Source: DATJPR01 sp963843525
Lineage (GTDB): Bacteria > Bacteroidota > Ignavibacteria > UBA10030 > UBA6906
Assembly (NCBI GenBank): GCA_963843525.1
Contig: CAWJKM010000002.1
Location: 62,001 to 126,000, forward strand
Direction: 5' to 3'
Length of the DNA: 64,000 nucleotides
Under the pieces are notes generated by a model. The model ran no database searches and had not been told where the DNA came from. It saw nothing but the letters and a program-made list of their open reading frames with translations. Shown here one piece after another: positions 34,147-43,283 of this stretch. Made by a program: the position numbers and the translations under genes. Within the stretch, counting starts at the first letter, position 1. Each line of letters starts with the position of its first letter.

Positions 34147-34699
34147 ACACCATGGACGGATATCAATAATAATCGGGTCTCGTTTTTCCGGCAGCATTAT
34201 GGACTTCTATGAACGAGGATCGGAAATGATCGAGATACGTCCGGCAACAGCTCAGACAGCGGGCCATCCGGTCCCGGCCAACATGGGCACGTGGCCCCAT
34301 CCTCACAATTGACAGATTTTGCACAGACCGTCACAAATTTCGATTGACAGTTCTTCCTCCACTCTCTATATTCATCCAAATCCCTTCCTTCACGAGTCAT
34401 TCCCATTCACAGAGTCGATAGAACGTCTATCGGAGGATCTCCCACGAGATAATAGGTATCGTCGATAGTCCGCGGCGGTTCTCTGGAGACTGCATTCGTT
34501 CCTGCAAATAATTCTCTCACAAACGCCTCCCGGTGAAAGGACCGGGATCTCCAGGATGTCTTTGAAGGAGTCGCTTGTTTCCATTTCGGTTCGCGAAGCC
34601 GAAAAGGTGGCTCAGCGTTCGACCATTGCGTCAGCGGTATCGTGTTTTGTCTTTGCCCGACAATTCTCCACTCTTCAACCATCCGAAGGAGAAGATACT
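34147..34699. promoter_or_regulatory. Long 5' leader region of the cytochrome locus
   Basis: The span holds a consensus promoter at 34344-34372 and about 320 nt of transcribed leader before the cytochrome start. Within it TTTCGG/CCGAAA arms (about 34583-34603) form a stable hairpin around TTCGCGAA, and GATAG/CTATC a smaller one near 34417. No known riboswitch family was recognised. A short in-frame ORF extension upstream (from 34556) is probably not coding. Confidence 0.5.
34344..34372 (+). promoter_or_regulatory. Consensus sigma-70-type promoter of the cytochrome locus
   Basis: TTGACA (34344-34349) and TATATT (34367-34372) are spaced by exactly 17 bases. A second TTGACA lies 34 bases upstream (34310-34315). 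The start of the cytochrome gene is about 320 bases downstream. The same spacer ends (GTTC...TC) occur at the 6821 promoter. Confidence 0.65.
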
Positions 34700-36070
34700 A
34701 TGATACTCGCCGTGAAATATATGGTAAAACCTCTGGTCATCGCTCTCACGGTCTTCGCCGGTGTGACTGTAACACATGCGCAGTCGAAAAAAGCAGGCGA
34801 TGAAGCTCTCGGAACGAGGACCTATGAAGACTTCGAGAAACCGAAAGTCTGCGGCAGCTCGTGCCATGTCGATTTCTATCAGCAATGGACCCAGGCGATG
34901 ATGTCGCAGGCATACACCCACGAATGGGATGAGATCGAGTACTTCAAGCTCGCCGTTCCGCATGCGGAAATCGATCCGAAGGTCGCCGGTGTGAAAGCAG
35001 GCTGTAACGGGTGCCATGCGCCGACGGCGTTCCTTGCCGGAAACGTGCCGCCCCCGGCACCATCTGCGAACAGCCGTGCGAACGAATCTGTCTCGTGCGA
35101 TGTGTGCCATACCATTACCGGGTTCAAGGGGGAGACCCCGTTCAACTTCAACTACGTTTCGGAGCCGGGCCGTGTGAAATACGGCCCGAGGGAAGGAGCG
35201 GTCTCGCCCGCGCATGAAACCAGGCTGTCGCAATTTCACAAGACAGCGGAGTTCTGCGGAACGTGTCACAACGAAAAGGATCCTTACGGTATCTGGGTGA
35301 AATCAACGCATCTCGAATGGAAGGAAGGCCCCTACGCAAAACAGGGCGTCGTCTGTCAGGATTGCCACATGACCTTCGCCAGAGCGCATAACGCGTCGAT
35401 GGGCCCTGAACTCCCCGACGTTGCGCTCCATCTGTTTCATGGAGCACACGATCCGGGCAAAGTTCGCGGTGTGGTGGAACTGCGGATTCATCCCGACATC
35501 CGGGAGAGTGAACCCGGGGATCGCGTAAAATTTACAGTAGCCCTGTTCAATCAAAAGACCGGGCACAAATTCCCGACAGGTTCCGCGGAGGAACGAATGC
35601 TCTGGTTGCACGTCGAGGCAACCGATGCGAAAGGAAACGTCTATCATCTTCCGGTCGACCGGAAGGGGTTCCCGGGCGAAGAGTACACCATTGCGGCCAA
35701 TACCCTCGCATACCAGGACATGGGAATTCCTCTCAAGATCGCGGACTTCAAAGGTGTGCAGCGTGACGGCGTTCCCGAAGGCGACCGTATCTTCCGCCTT
35801 CCCTATCTGGATCCTCAGGGACGGATGACCATCATGCAATGGAACACCGCCTCGCAGTCGACGGATTACCGTATCGGGCCGCGGGAAACAAAGCTCGAGA
35901 CCTTTACGTGGGCGATACCCGGCACTGTACCTCCCGGACCGATGCGCGTCAGGGCTGTGCTCAACTACCAGAAGCTGCCGACGCCGATTGTCGAATTCCT
36001 CGGCGTCCCCAAGTCCGAAGCAGAAATCATCGAAGTCAACTACCACGAAACCATCATCAACGTCCTGTAA
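34700..36070 (+). CDS. Multiheme c-type cytochrome (cytochrome c554-like)
   Basis: The 456-residue exported protein has a signal peptide (to about residue 28, THAQ). Heme motifs are C51-G-S-S-C-H (an unusual CxxxCH), CNGCH at 102-106, CDVCH at 133-137, CGTCH at 186-190 and CQDCH at 219-223. The stretch CGTCH ... KSTHLEW ... CQDCH is the Cytochrome_C554 pattern. Residues about 235-456 are a beta-rich domain with no heme motif. The ATG follows AAGGAG. It is 16 bases upstream of the cytochrome-porin gene, almost surely co-transcribed. It is probably a periplasmic or surface electron carrier. Confidence 0.88.
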   Translation: MILAVKYMVKPLVIALTVFAGVTVTHAQSKKAGDEALGTRTYEDFEKPKVCGSSCHVDFYQQWTQAMMSQAYTHEWDEIEYFKLAVPHAEIDPKVAGVKAGCNGCHAPTAFLAGNVPPPAPSANSRANESVSCDVCHTITGFKGETPFNFNYVSEPGRVKYGPREGAVSPAHETRLSQFHKTAEFCGTCHNEKDPYGIWVKSTHLEWKEGPYAKQGVVCQDCHMTFARAHNASMGPELPDVALHLFHGAHDPGKVRGVVELRIHPDIRESEPGDRVKFTVALFNQKTGHKFPTGSAEERMLWLHVEATDAKGNVYHLPVDRKGFPGEEYTIAANTLAYQDMGIPLKIADFKGVQRDGVPEGDRIFRLPYLDPQGRMTIMQWNTASQSTDYRIGPRETKLETFTWAIPGTVPPGPMRVRAVLNYQKLPTPIVEFLGVPKSEAEIIEVNYHETIINVL

Positions 36071-36086
36071 GGAAGGAGTTCGTGTC

Positions 36087-37241
36087 ATGCTGAGAATTTC
36101 GATCCTTCTGCTCCTCGGCGTTGCCTGGTTGACGGAGCAGGCGATGGCGCTTCCTGCGTTTGCGCGAAAGTACGATATGTCGTGCAATGTATGTCACTCC
36201 CCGATTCCCAAGCTGAAGCCCTATGGCAATGAATTTGCCGCCAATGGCTATCAACTGAAGGACCAGGAGCCCCCGCGATTCACCCGGGAGACGGGCGACG
36301 AGAAACTGCTCCTTATGCGCGAGTTGCCCCTTGCACTCCGGTTCGACGGCTATTCCCGCTATCTCCCGAAGAATTCACCGGAGACGGACATCGAATGGGC
36401 ATACATCCTCAAGATCCTCTCTTCGGGGCAGATCGCGAAAGACGTGTCGTATTTCCTCTATTTTCTCTTCAATGAACGGGGCGAAGTTGCCGGCGTCGAA
36501 GATGCATTCCTGTATTTCAACAACATCGGGAACGTCGACTTCGATGCCATGGTCGGCCAGTATCAGGTCGCCGATCCGATTTTTAAGCGAGAACTCCGCC
36601 CGACGTTTGAAGACTATATGATCTACACCGTGAAGCCCGGCAAGACAAAGGCCGACCTGACCTATGACCGCGGCCTGCTGCTGAACTACGTGTTTTCCAG
36701 CGGCACCGACGTGTATGCTTCCATCCTCAACGGCAACGGCATCGGAGCAGCCGACGCAGGGAACAATTTCGACAGCGACCCGTACAAGAATTTCTTCTTC
36801 CGTGTCGCACAGGAGATTGACTCTACCATCACCCTGGGAACACTCGGGTATCTCGGGAAGGAAAGGGAGTCCGGCATCATCAATGATTTCTTTATGGCCG
36901 GTGGTGATGCCACGTTCTCGCTCGGGCACTTTGAGCTCGAAATGCAGTACGTTTATCGGAGGGATAAGAATCCATTCTTCCTGAATGCCGGCGCGAATGC
37001 CATCAAATCACAAGGCGGCTTCGGCCAACTGACATACGCACCCGCGTATGACCGGAGCGACTGGTATCTCTTTCTGCTCTATAATAACGTCCGGTCGGAC
37101 CTGGACGAACTGAAATACCACTCGATGACCGGCAACTTTTCGTATCTCCTCGCGCGTAATTTCAAACTGCTCGGGGAATACACCTACGACATCGAGCGGG
37201 ACCGGCACCGGTTCACTGTCGGATTTGTCACAGCGTTCTGA
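36087..37241 (+). CDS. Monoheme cytochrome c fused to a predicted outer-membrane beta-barrel
   Basis: This 384-residue protein has a signal peptide to about residue 22. The mature start is LPAFARKYDMSCNVCHSPIP with one heme motif (C33, C36, H37), then KLKPYGNEFAANGYQL, conserved in cytochrome-porin fusions such as Cyc2. About 300 residues of alternating polar and nonpolar beta strands follow (for example FELEMQYVYRRDK, KLLGEYTYDI), ending with the aromatic VTAF typical of outer-membrane barrels. The pair with the multiheme gene upstream suggests electron transfer across the outer membrane. The direction (iron oxidation, or reduction of external acceptors) cannot be told. Confidence 0.82.
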   Translation: MLRISILLLLGVAWLTEQAMALPAFARKYDMSCNVCHSPIPKLKPYGNEFAANGYQLKDQEPPRFTRETGDEKLLLMRELPLALRFDGYSRYLPKNSPETDIEWAYILKILSSGQIAKDVSYFLYFLFNERGEVAGVEDAFLYFNNIGNVDFDAMVGQYQVADPIFKRELRPTFEDYMIYTVKPGKTKADLTYDRGLLLNYVFSSGTDVYASILNGNGIGAADAGNNFDSDPYKNFFFRVAQEIDSTITLGTLGYLGKERESGIINDFFMAGGDATFSLGHFELEMQYVYRRDKNPFFLNAGANAIKSQGGFGQLTYAPAYDRSDWYLFLLYNNVRSDLDELKYHSMTGNFSYLLARNFKLLGEYTYDIERDRHRFTVGFVTAF

Positions 37242-37476
37242 TGTTCCCCCTCCTGCGGAGGCCCGGCCCTCGGAATCGGCCGGCGAGCCTCATGCAGGGC
37301 ATGTCGATTGACTTTACCTCGTCCCGGTTGTTGCGTGCCGGCAAGTGAGGGTGGACCGGTGCATCAGCCGGGACGTATTTGAGAGATTGCCAGGAGACGG
37401 TTATGGCGAACAGGGCGAACCGCACGGTCGGCCTCATCCTTGCCCTCCCCGTGAGAGTCATGGGAAGGCAAAGCGG

Positions 37477-39009
37477 ATGGTGAAAAGGATTTCGGTTCCC
37501 CTTCTTCTTGCAGCTCTTCAGTTCATCGTACAGGTCGCGGCCCACGGGAACTATGGCTATTTCCGGGATGAACTCTACTATATTGCCTGCAGCAATCATC
37601 TTGCGTTCGGGTATGTTGACGAGCCGCCGCTCTCGATAGCACTTCTCTGGCTCAGCCGGTGGATTCTCGGTGATTCGCTTCAGGCAATCCGTTTCCTGCC
37701 GTCCCTCGCAGGAGCGGGGGTCGTGCTTCTTGCAGCCGCAATGGCCCGCCGGATGGGCGGAGGCCGAATCGCCCAGGGTGTGGCTGCGCTGTGTGTGGTT
37801 GCGGCTCCCGTCCTCATGGGCAACGGCAGAAATTTCTCGATGAATGCCTTCGATGTCTTTTTCTGGGCATTGGGCGGATATATCCTTGTGAGGATTCTGC
37901 GTGGAGACACACCGAGACTGTGGCTTGCGTTCGGCATCGTTGCGGGTTTCGGATTGCTCAACAAATACTCGATGGGGTTCCTGTGCATTGGACTGGCCGC
38001 AGGATTGCTGCTCACCCCGCAGCGAAGCCATCTGCGCACAAGGTGGTTCTGGCTCGGAGCACTGTCTGCGTTCCTTCTCTTCCTCCCGCATATCGTCTGG
38101 GAAGTCAGCAACGGTTTCCCGACTCTTGAGTTCATGCGCAATGCAAGTCAGGTGAAGAATGCACCGATCACGCTCTCCGAATTCGTTGTGGGACAATTCC
38201 GCGAAATCAACTATGTCAGTACGCCGCTCTGGCTCCTTGGACTGTACTTCTTCTTCTTTCATTCGCAAGGAAAACAGTATCGCCCTCTGGGGTGGATGTA
38301 CTTTGTGGTTTTTGTCATTATGGTGACGGGGAACGCCAAGGTATATTATCTCTCCCCCGTCTATCCGATCCTGTTTGCAGGAGGCGCCGTCTTTGCGGCG
38401 GCGATCATTCCCGGCGGGTTGTTCAAATGGGCGGTAGCAGTGTACACGGCCCTGGACCTTTTCTACGCAGCAATCGCCCTTCCGTTTGCGCTTCCCATTT
38501 TGTCCGTGGAGCACTTCATTGCATATCAGGCATCCCTTGGTGTGGCCCCGCGGGCTGAGGAGCGGTCCTCGCTCGGCGTCCTCCCCCAGCAGTATGCCGA
38601 TATGTTTGGCTGGGAGGAAATGGTCGCCGGGATAGCCAAAACCTATGGCACATTGACCCCGGAAGAACAGGCAAAGTGTGTTCTCTATGTGCGCAACTAC
38701 GGGGAAGCAGGCGCCATAGACTTCTTCGGAAAGAAATACGGGCTTCCCGGTGCCCTCTGCCCGCATAACAACTATTGGCTGTGGGGTCCCGGCGAAAAAA
38801 CTGGCGACGTGGCAATCGTCCTCGGCGGCGAGAGGAACCTCCAGGAGAACCTCAACGATCTCCAGAGGGTCTATCGAAGTGTCGAACCGGCGTTCATGAC
38901 AAATTGCAGCCTCTGCATGCCCTACGAGAACGGCCGGCAATTCTTCATCTGTCGTGGAATGACCACTACGTTTCAGAAGATCTGGCCCGGTGAGCGCATC
39001 TATATCTGA
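37477..39009 (+). CDS. GT39-type membrane glycosyltransferase
   Basis: The 510-residue protein has 10-12 transmembrane helices and the first periplasmic loop YGYFRDELYYIACS, with the acidic residues (R-D-E) used by GT39/ArnT-type enzymes to transfer a lipid-linked sugar. A second conserved feature is GYVDEPPLS. The C-terminal soluble domain has NYGEAGAIDFFGKKYGL, NNYWLWGPG and CSLCMPYE. Such enzymes glycosylate proteins, lipids or cell-wall polymers on the periplasmic face. Start ATG after GAAGGC. A paralog is at 55308, with remnants at 21994 and 27300. Confidence 0.88.
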   Translation: MVKRISVPLLLAALQFIVQVAAHGNYGYFRDELYYIACSNHLAFGYVDEPPLSIALLWLSRWILGDSLQAIRFLPSLAGAGVVLLAAAMARRMGGGRIAQGVAALCVVAAPVLMGNGRNFSMNAFDVFFWALGGYILVRILRGDTPRLWLAFGIVAGFGLLNKYSMGFLCIGLAAGLLLTPQRSHLRTRWFWLGALSAFLLFLPHIVWEVSNGFPTLEFMRNASQVKNAPITLSEFVVGQFREINYVSTPLWLLGLYFFFFHSQGKQYRPLGWMYFVVFVIMVTGNAKVYYLSPVYPILFAGGAVFAAAIIPGGLFKWAVAVYTALDLFYAAIALPFALPILSVEHFIAYQASLGVAPRAEERSSLGVLPQQYADMFGWEEMVAGIAKTYGTLTPEEQAKCVLYVRNYGEAGAIDFFGKKYGLPGALCPHNNYWLWGPGEKTGDVAIVLGGERNLQENLNDLQRVYRSVEPAFMTNCSLCMPYENGRQFFICRGMTTTFQKIWPGERIYI

Positions 39010-39168
39010 ACTTTTGCGTACACAAATGATCGACGCTCCGGCTCTCCCGTCGCCAACGGCAACCACACTGCGTTGACGACGAAGAAACCCCATAGGGAGC
39101 ATCCCATCGATCGGCGACACCGTAGGTATTCATGGAGATTCCTGCTACAATTCAGGAGAAGGCCAACT

Positions 39169-39771
39169 ATGAAAACGATAGCGTTACTGATTTTCTCTCT
39201 GACCGTTTCGTCCGCTCTTGCCCAGGAGGAAACTCTTGTAGGCGCCGACGTTGAACATGGTGGGTATGGCGCACTCGTCGTGAAGTTTTCCCCGGTGAAC
39301 AACAAACTCGGGATACTCATTGGAGCCCGGGGAGGGTGGATCATCAATCATACCTTCGCGCTGGGGATTGCAGGGTATGGACTTGCAAACAATGTGCGCG
39401 CGACGGAAGTGGGCGAGTTTGGCGAACCGTATGTCGATTTTGCCTATGGTGGATTGGATCTGGAGTATATTCACAACTCAAATGCCCTCGTACACTACTC
39501 GGTGCACGCACTGATCGGGGCCGGCGCCGTCGGACACAGGAGGTGGGGTCTGGACAGTGATGTGTGGGACGAAAACGAATGGGACCGAACGCACGATGTG
39601 TTCTTTGCGTTTGAGCCCGGTGTAAACCTGGACTTGAACGTGACAACCTGGTTCAGAGCAAGCCTCGGGGCAAGCTATCGCCTTGTAAGCGGCTCGGCAT
39701 CAACGGCCTCATCGGACAAGAATCTCAGCGGGCCGTCGGCCATGCTCACCTTCCGATTTGGATTGTTCTGA
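39169..39771 (+). CDS. Outer-membrane beta-barrel-like exported protein
   Basis: This 200-residue protein has a signal peptide (MKTIALLIFSLTVSSALA) and about eight amphipathic strands (for example YGALVVKFSPVNN, YVDFAYGGLDLEYIH, LMLTFRFGLF-like end MLTFRFGLF). The end in Phe and the strand-turn pattern fit an 8-strand OmpW/OmpA-like barrel of FCB bacteria. Function unknown. Start at the ATG preceded by AGGAGAAGG. Confidence 0.75.
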   Translation: MKTIALLIFSLTVSSALAQEETLVGADVEHGGYGALVVKFSPVNNKLGILIGARGGWIINHTFALGIAGYGLANNVRATEVGEFGEPYVDFAYGGLDLEYIHNSNALVHYSVHALIGAGAVGHRRWGLDSDVWDENEWDRTHDVFFAFEPGVNLDLNVTTWFRASLGASYRLVSGSASTASSDKNLSGPSAMLTFRFGLF

Positions 39772-40102
39772 TTGCCGTGTGTCAGGCGACTCCACATCCT
39801 GACAGAAATCTCATGACGGCATATTGTGACCTTGATTGCGGACCCGTCCGATCCAGCGGGTATCGCTTGAACGCGACGACCGCAAGCATTCTCTCACGGA
39901 TCCGCAAGCCCGATCCCGCCTTGACGCCATCGGGGGAATCATGTAAGCCGGGTTGATGAAGCATGTCGGGGGGAAAGAAAGGGCAATTGATCCGGACTCA
40001 GGAATTGCGGACATTGCGGAAACGCTCTTCATGCGGCATGTGCGCTGGGGGGCTCATGGGGGAACCGATACTGACTGCAATCAAAACACTGGTGGAATAA
40101 GA
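39772..40102. other. Spacer without recognised gene
   Basis: About 330 bases with no convincing coding frame or signal. The YciI-family gene begins at 40103; no promoter was identified with confidence. Confidence 0.4.
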
Positions 40103-40369
40103 ATGAAATATGTGATGTTCTATGAAACCGCGGCGGATGGACTGGAGAAGGCCAGACTTCATTTCCCGGCTCATCGCGCGCGGCTTGATGAGTTCCACGC
40201 CCGTAGTCTCCTCCTGATGGCCGGCCCGCTGGTCAATCCGCCGGATAGCGCCCTGGGAGTCTTCACAAGCCGCGAAGCGGCCGAAGAATTTATTCAGGGC
40301 GATCCGTTTATCCTCAACGGCGTTGTCGCAAAGTGGACAATCCGCGAATGGAATGAAGTCCTGGCCTGA
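40103..40369 (+). CDS. YciI family protein
   Basis: The 88-residue protein has the YciI ferredoxin-like fold: KYVMFYETAADGLEKARLHF, then PAHRARLDEFHARSLLLMAGPL (the family H-x-x-x-L-x-x-F with G-P-L), and an end EEFIQGDPFILNGVV, with the D-P-F of the family. Related proteins include muconolactone isomerase-like and dechlorination enzymes. Start after GGTGGAA. Substrate unknown. Confidence 0.85.
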   Translation: MKYVMFYETAADGLEKARLHFPAHRARLDEFHARSLLLMAGPLVNPPDSALGVFTSREAAEEFIQGDPFILNGVVAKWTIREWNEVLA

Positions 40370-40510
40370 ATTTCATGTCCGCGGGGAAGAGGAGGGACCT
40401 CACCGTTGCGGCAAACCAGCACTTGCAGTCTCTAACCACCCTGCGCTCGCGGTTCCCGGCGCTGTTCCTCCTCCGGTATACTTCACCTACTTTTTACAGG
40501 AGTCACTTCA

Positions 40511-43231
40511 TTGTTCAAGAACGCCTTCTTTCTACTATTCAGCTTCTCGTCCCTTGCGCTCTCGCAGGATCTGAAGGTGGGAGATCTCTGGTGTGAATAC
40601 CAGCGCAACCCCGTCGGCATCGATGTGACCGTTCCCAGATTGAGCTGGGAGATCGCTTCCGTCAAACGCAATGTCCTTCAAACCGCGTACGAGGTGCGCG
40701 TGGCGGCTGGCCCGACATTTCAACAGCTTGTCTGGCACCCGGGGAAAATTTCTTCGGATCAGTCTGTAAACATCCCCTATGGCGGACCGCCCCTCCGGTC
40801 GAGGCAACGGTATTCCTGGCAGGTAAGGGTGTGGGACAACCACGGCGATGTCTCGCCATGGAGCGCCGGGCAATTCTGGGAAATGGGCCTGTTGACGCCG
40901 GCGGACTGGTCCGCACAATGGGTTTCTCCCGACCTGCACGAAGACACCGTCACCCGGCCGCCGATGATGCTACGAAAGGTCTTTGCCCTGAAGAAGTCCG
41001 TTGAATCAGCCCGAATGTACGTGACGTGCCACGGGCTGTACGAGGCACGCATCAATGGCAAAAAAGTCGGCAACGATGAACTCACGCCCGGATGGACAAG
41101 CTACAACAAGCGGCTCCAGTATCAGGTGTATGATGTCGCCGGAATGCTGAGGCATGGAAGTAATGCGGTGGGGGTCACTCTGGGCAACGGGTGGTACCGG
41201 GGATATATCGGGTTCGACGGCAACAAGAATGTGTATGGGGACAAACTTGCACTTCTCCTCCAGCTGGAAGTCCAGTATACAGACGGCACGCGGGACACCA
41301 TTATCTCCGATGGGAGCTGGAGGTCGTCCACGGGCCCCATACGCATGTCAGAGATTTACATGGGTGAATCCTATGACGCCCGGCTCGAGCAGCCAGGGTG
41401 GGATACACCCGCATTCAGAGACTCGGCCTGGTCGCACGTCACAGTCCTTCATGCCTCCCAAGACCATCTTATCGCAACGTATTCTCCTCCCGTGCGGCAG
41501 CACGAAATTTTTCACCCCGTCAAAATCTTCAAAGCCCCCAGTGGAGAAACAGTGGTCGATTTCGGGCAAAACCTTGTCGGACGGGTTGAGCTGAGGGTCA
41601 AGGGCGAGGCCGGGGATACGGTAACGCTGAGACACGCCGAGGTCCTCGACAAGAAGGGGGATCTCTACACGGAGAACCTGCGGTCCGCCAGACAAGAGGT
41701 CACGTATGCCCTGAAGGGGGGAAGCGAAGAAGTGTACACACCCCACTTTACCTTTTTTGGTTTTCGCTATGTGGGAGTCACGGGGTACCCCGGAGAACTT
41801 ACGGCAAACAGTCTCACTGCTGTTGCGCTGTATTCCGATCTTCAGCAGACCGGCTCCTTCACCTGCTCGAATCCGCTCGTCAATCAACTGTATCACAATA
41901 TTCAATGGGGGCAGAAGGGCAATTTTCTCGATGTGCCGACCGATTGTCCGCAGCGCGATGAACGTCTCGGCTGGACCGGCGACGCGCAGGTCTTCTCGAG
42001 CACTGCGGCATTGAACATGAACGTCGCCACGTTTTTCACCAAATGGATGAAGGACCTGGCCGCCGATCAGAACAAAGATGGATCCGTGCCTTATGTCATT
42101 CCCAATGTGCTGGATACCAACGGGGCCGCATCGGCGGGCTGGTCGGATGCCTCAACTGTTGTACCCTGGAACATGTATCTCGCTTACGGAGATAAACGGA
42201 TACTGGAAGAGCAGTACGCGAGTATGAAGGCGTGGGTGGACTACATGGCAAAGAAGAGCAGAAATTATCTGTGGAATACGGGGTCGCATTTCGGCGACTG
42301 GCTGTTCTATCATCCGATGGACGATAACGACGGAAGATCGGCGGTGACGGACAAAAACTACATTGCCCAGGCCTACTTTATTCATTCCACCCAGCTCCTG
42401 GTCCGGACTGCGAAAGTGCTCGGGAAGTCCGATGACGTGCAGCGGTACTCAGACTTGCTCGTGCATCTCAGGAAGGCGTTTCTTTACGAATATGTCACCC
42501 CGGGTGGTCGCCTGGTTTCCGGCACGCAAACCGCGTATGTGCTTGCTTTGGATTTCGATCTTCTGCCGGATTCATTGCGCCCTCAGGCTGCTGAACGGCT
42601 CGTGGAGAATATCCGGCGATACGACAATCATCTCACGACGGGGTTCCTCGGCACCCCGCACTTATGCCAGGTTCTGACCCGCTTCGGATACACCGGTGTG
42701 GCCTACACGTTGTTTCTGCAACAAACGTATCCCTCGTGGCTCTATCCGGTCACAATGGGAGCGACCACTATTTGGGAACGATGGGATGGGATCAGGCCTG
42801 ATGGGACATTTGAGAACCCCGGCATGAATTCGTTCAACCATTACGCGTACGGCGCAATCGGAGACTGGATGTTTCGTATCATCGCCGGGATCAACGCGGA
42901 GTCTTCGGCTCCCGGATACAAACAGATTCGTCTCAACCCTCATCCGGACCGGCATCTCACCTCCGCCGGCGCGAAATTGAAGACACTGTATGGAGAGATA
43001 GAATCCTCCTGGCACAGCGACAGCAGCGGCACGGAGGTCGAGGTGAGTATTCCTCCAAACACGAGTGCGGAGCTTCTGCTGCCGGGCGCCGCATCGAAAG
43101 TCATCATGGAACACACTATCGCTCTCGACAGGGTCAGGGACATTCTCTCACATAGCATCGCAGGGGAAGATGTCGAAATCATTCTCGGATCCGGGAAGTA
43201 TCGGTTTACCTATCAGTCAGATTGGAAGTGA
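40511..43231 (+). CDS. GH78 alpha-L-rhamnosidase, exported
   Basis: The 906-residue protein has a signal peptide (FKNAFFLLFSFSSLALSQ) and the domain order of bacterial GH78: N-terminal beta-sandwich domains (about 20-330), the catalytic (alpha/alpha)6 barrel (about 430-800) and a C-terminal beta domain. FLDVPTDCPQRDERLGWTGD carries the conserved general-acid Asp/Glu region, and GATTIWERWDGIRPDGT the inverting base Glu. It removes terminal L-rhamnose from plant or bacterial glycans, in the periplasm or outside. The start is TTG, with AGGAG 10 bases before. No polysaccharide utilisation partners are adjacent. Confidence 0.92.
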   Translation: MFKNAFFLLFSFSSLALSQDLKVGDLWCEYQRNPVGIDVTVPRLSWEIASVKRNVLQTAYEVRVAAGPTFQQLVWHPGKISSDQSVNIPYGGPPLRSRQRYSWQVRVWDNHGDVSPWSAGQFWEMGLLTPADWSAQWVSPDLHEDTVTRPPMMLRKVFALKKSVESARMYVTCHGLYEARINGKKVGNDELTPGWTSYNKRLQYQVYDVAGMLRHGSNAVGVTLGNGWYRGYIGFDGNKNVYGDKLALLLQLEVQYTDGTRDTIISDGSWRSSTGPIRMSEIYMGESYDARLEQPGWDTPAFRDSAWSHVTVLHASQDHLIATYSPPVRQHEIFHPVKIFKAPSGETVVDFGQNLVGRVELRVKGEAGDTVTLRHAEVLDKKGDLYTENLRSARQEVTYALKGGSEEVYTPHFTFFGFRYVGVTGYPGELTANSLTAVALYSDLQQTGSFTCSNPLVNQLYHNIQWGQKGNFLDVPTDCPQRDERLGWTGDAQVFSSTAALNMNVATFFTKWMKDLAADQNKDGSVPYVIPNVLDTNGAASAGWSDASTVVPWNMYLAYGDKRILEEQYASMKAWVDYMAKKSRNYLWNTGSHFGDWLFYHPMDDNDGRSAVTDKNYIAQAYFIHSTQLLVRTAKVLGKSDDVQRYSDLLVHLRKAFLYEYVTPGGRLVSGTQTAYVLALDFDLLPDSLRPQAAERLVENIRRYDNHLTTGFLGTPHLCQVLTRFGYTGVAYTLFLQQTYPSWLYPVTMGATTIWERWDGIRPDGTFENPGMNSFNHYAYGAIGDWMFRIIAGINAESSAPGYKQIRLNPHPDRHLTSAGAKLKTLYGEIESSWHSDSSGTEVEVSIPPNTSAELLLPGAASKVIMEHTIALDRVRDILSHSIAGEDVEIILGSGKYRFTYQSDWK

Positions 43232-43283
43232 TCACACCCGTGTCGGCCAAAGAGCGGCCGCGGTGCCCATGGGGAGGGAGCAC

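Noticed and set aside
37228..39120. A 630-codon open frame on the minus strand across the GT39-type gene
   Set aside because: It is antisense to a clear membrane protein gene, is very rich in Arg, Glu and His, has no domain, and reflects codon bias of the plus-strand gene.
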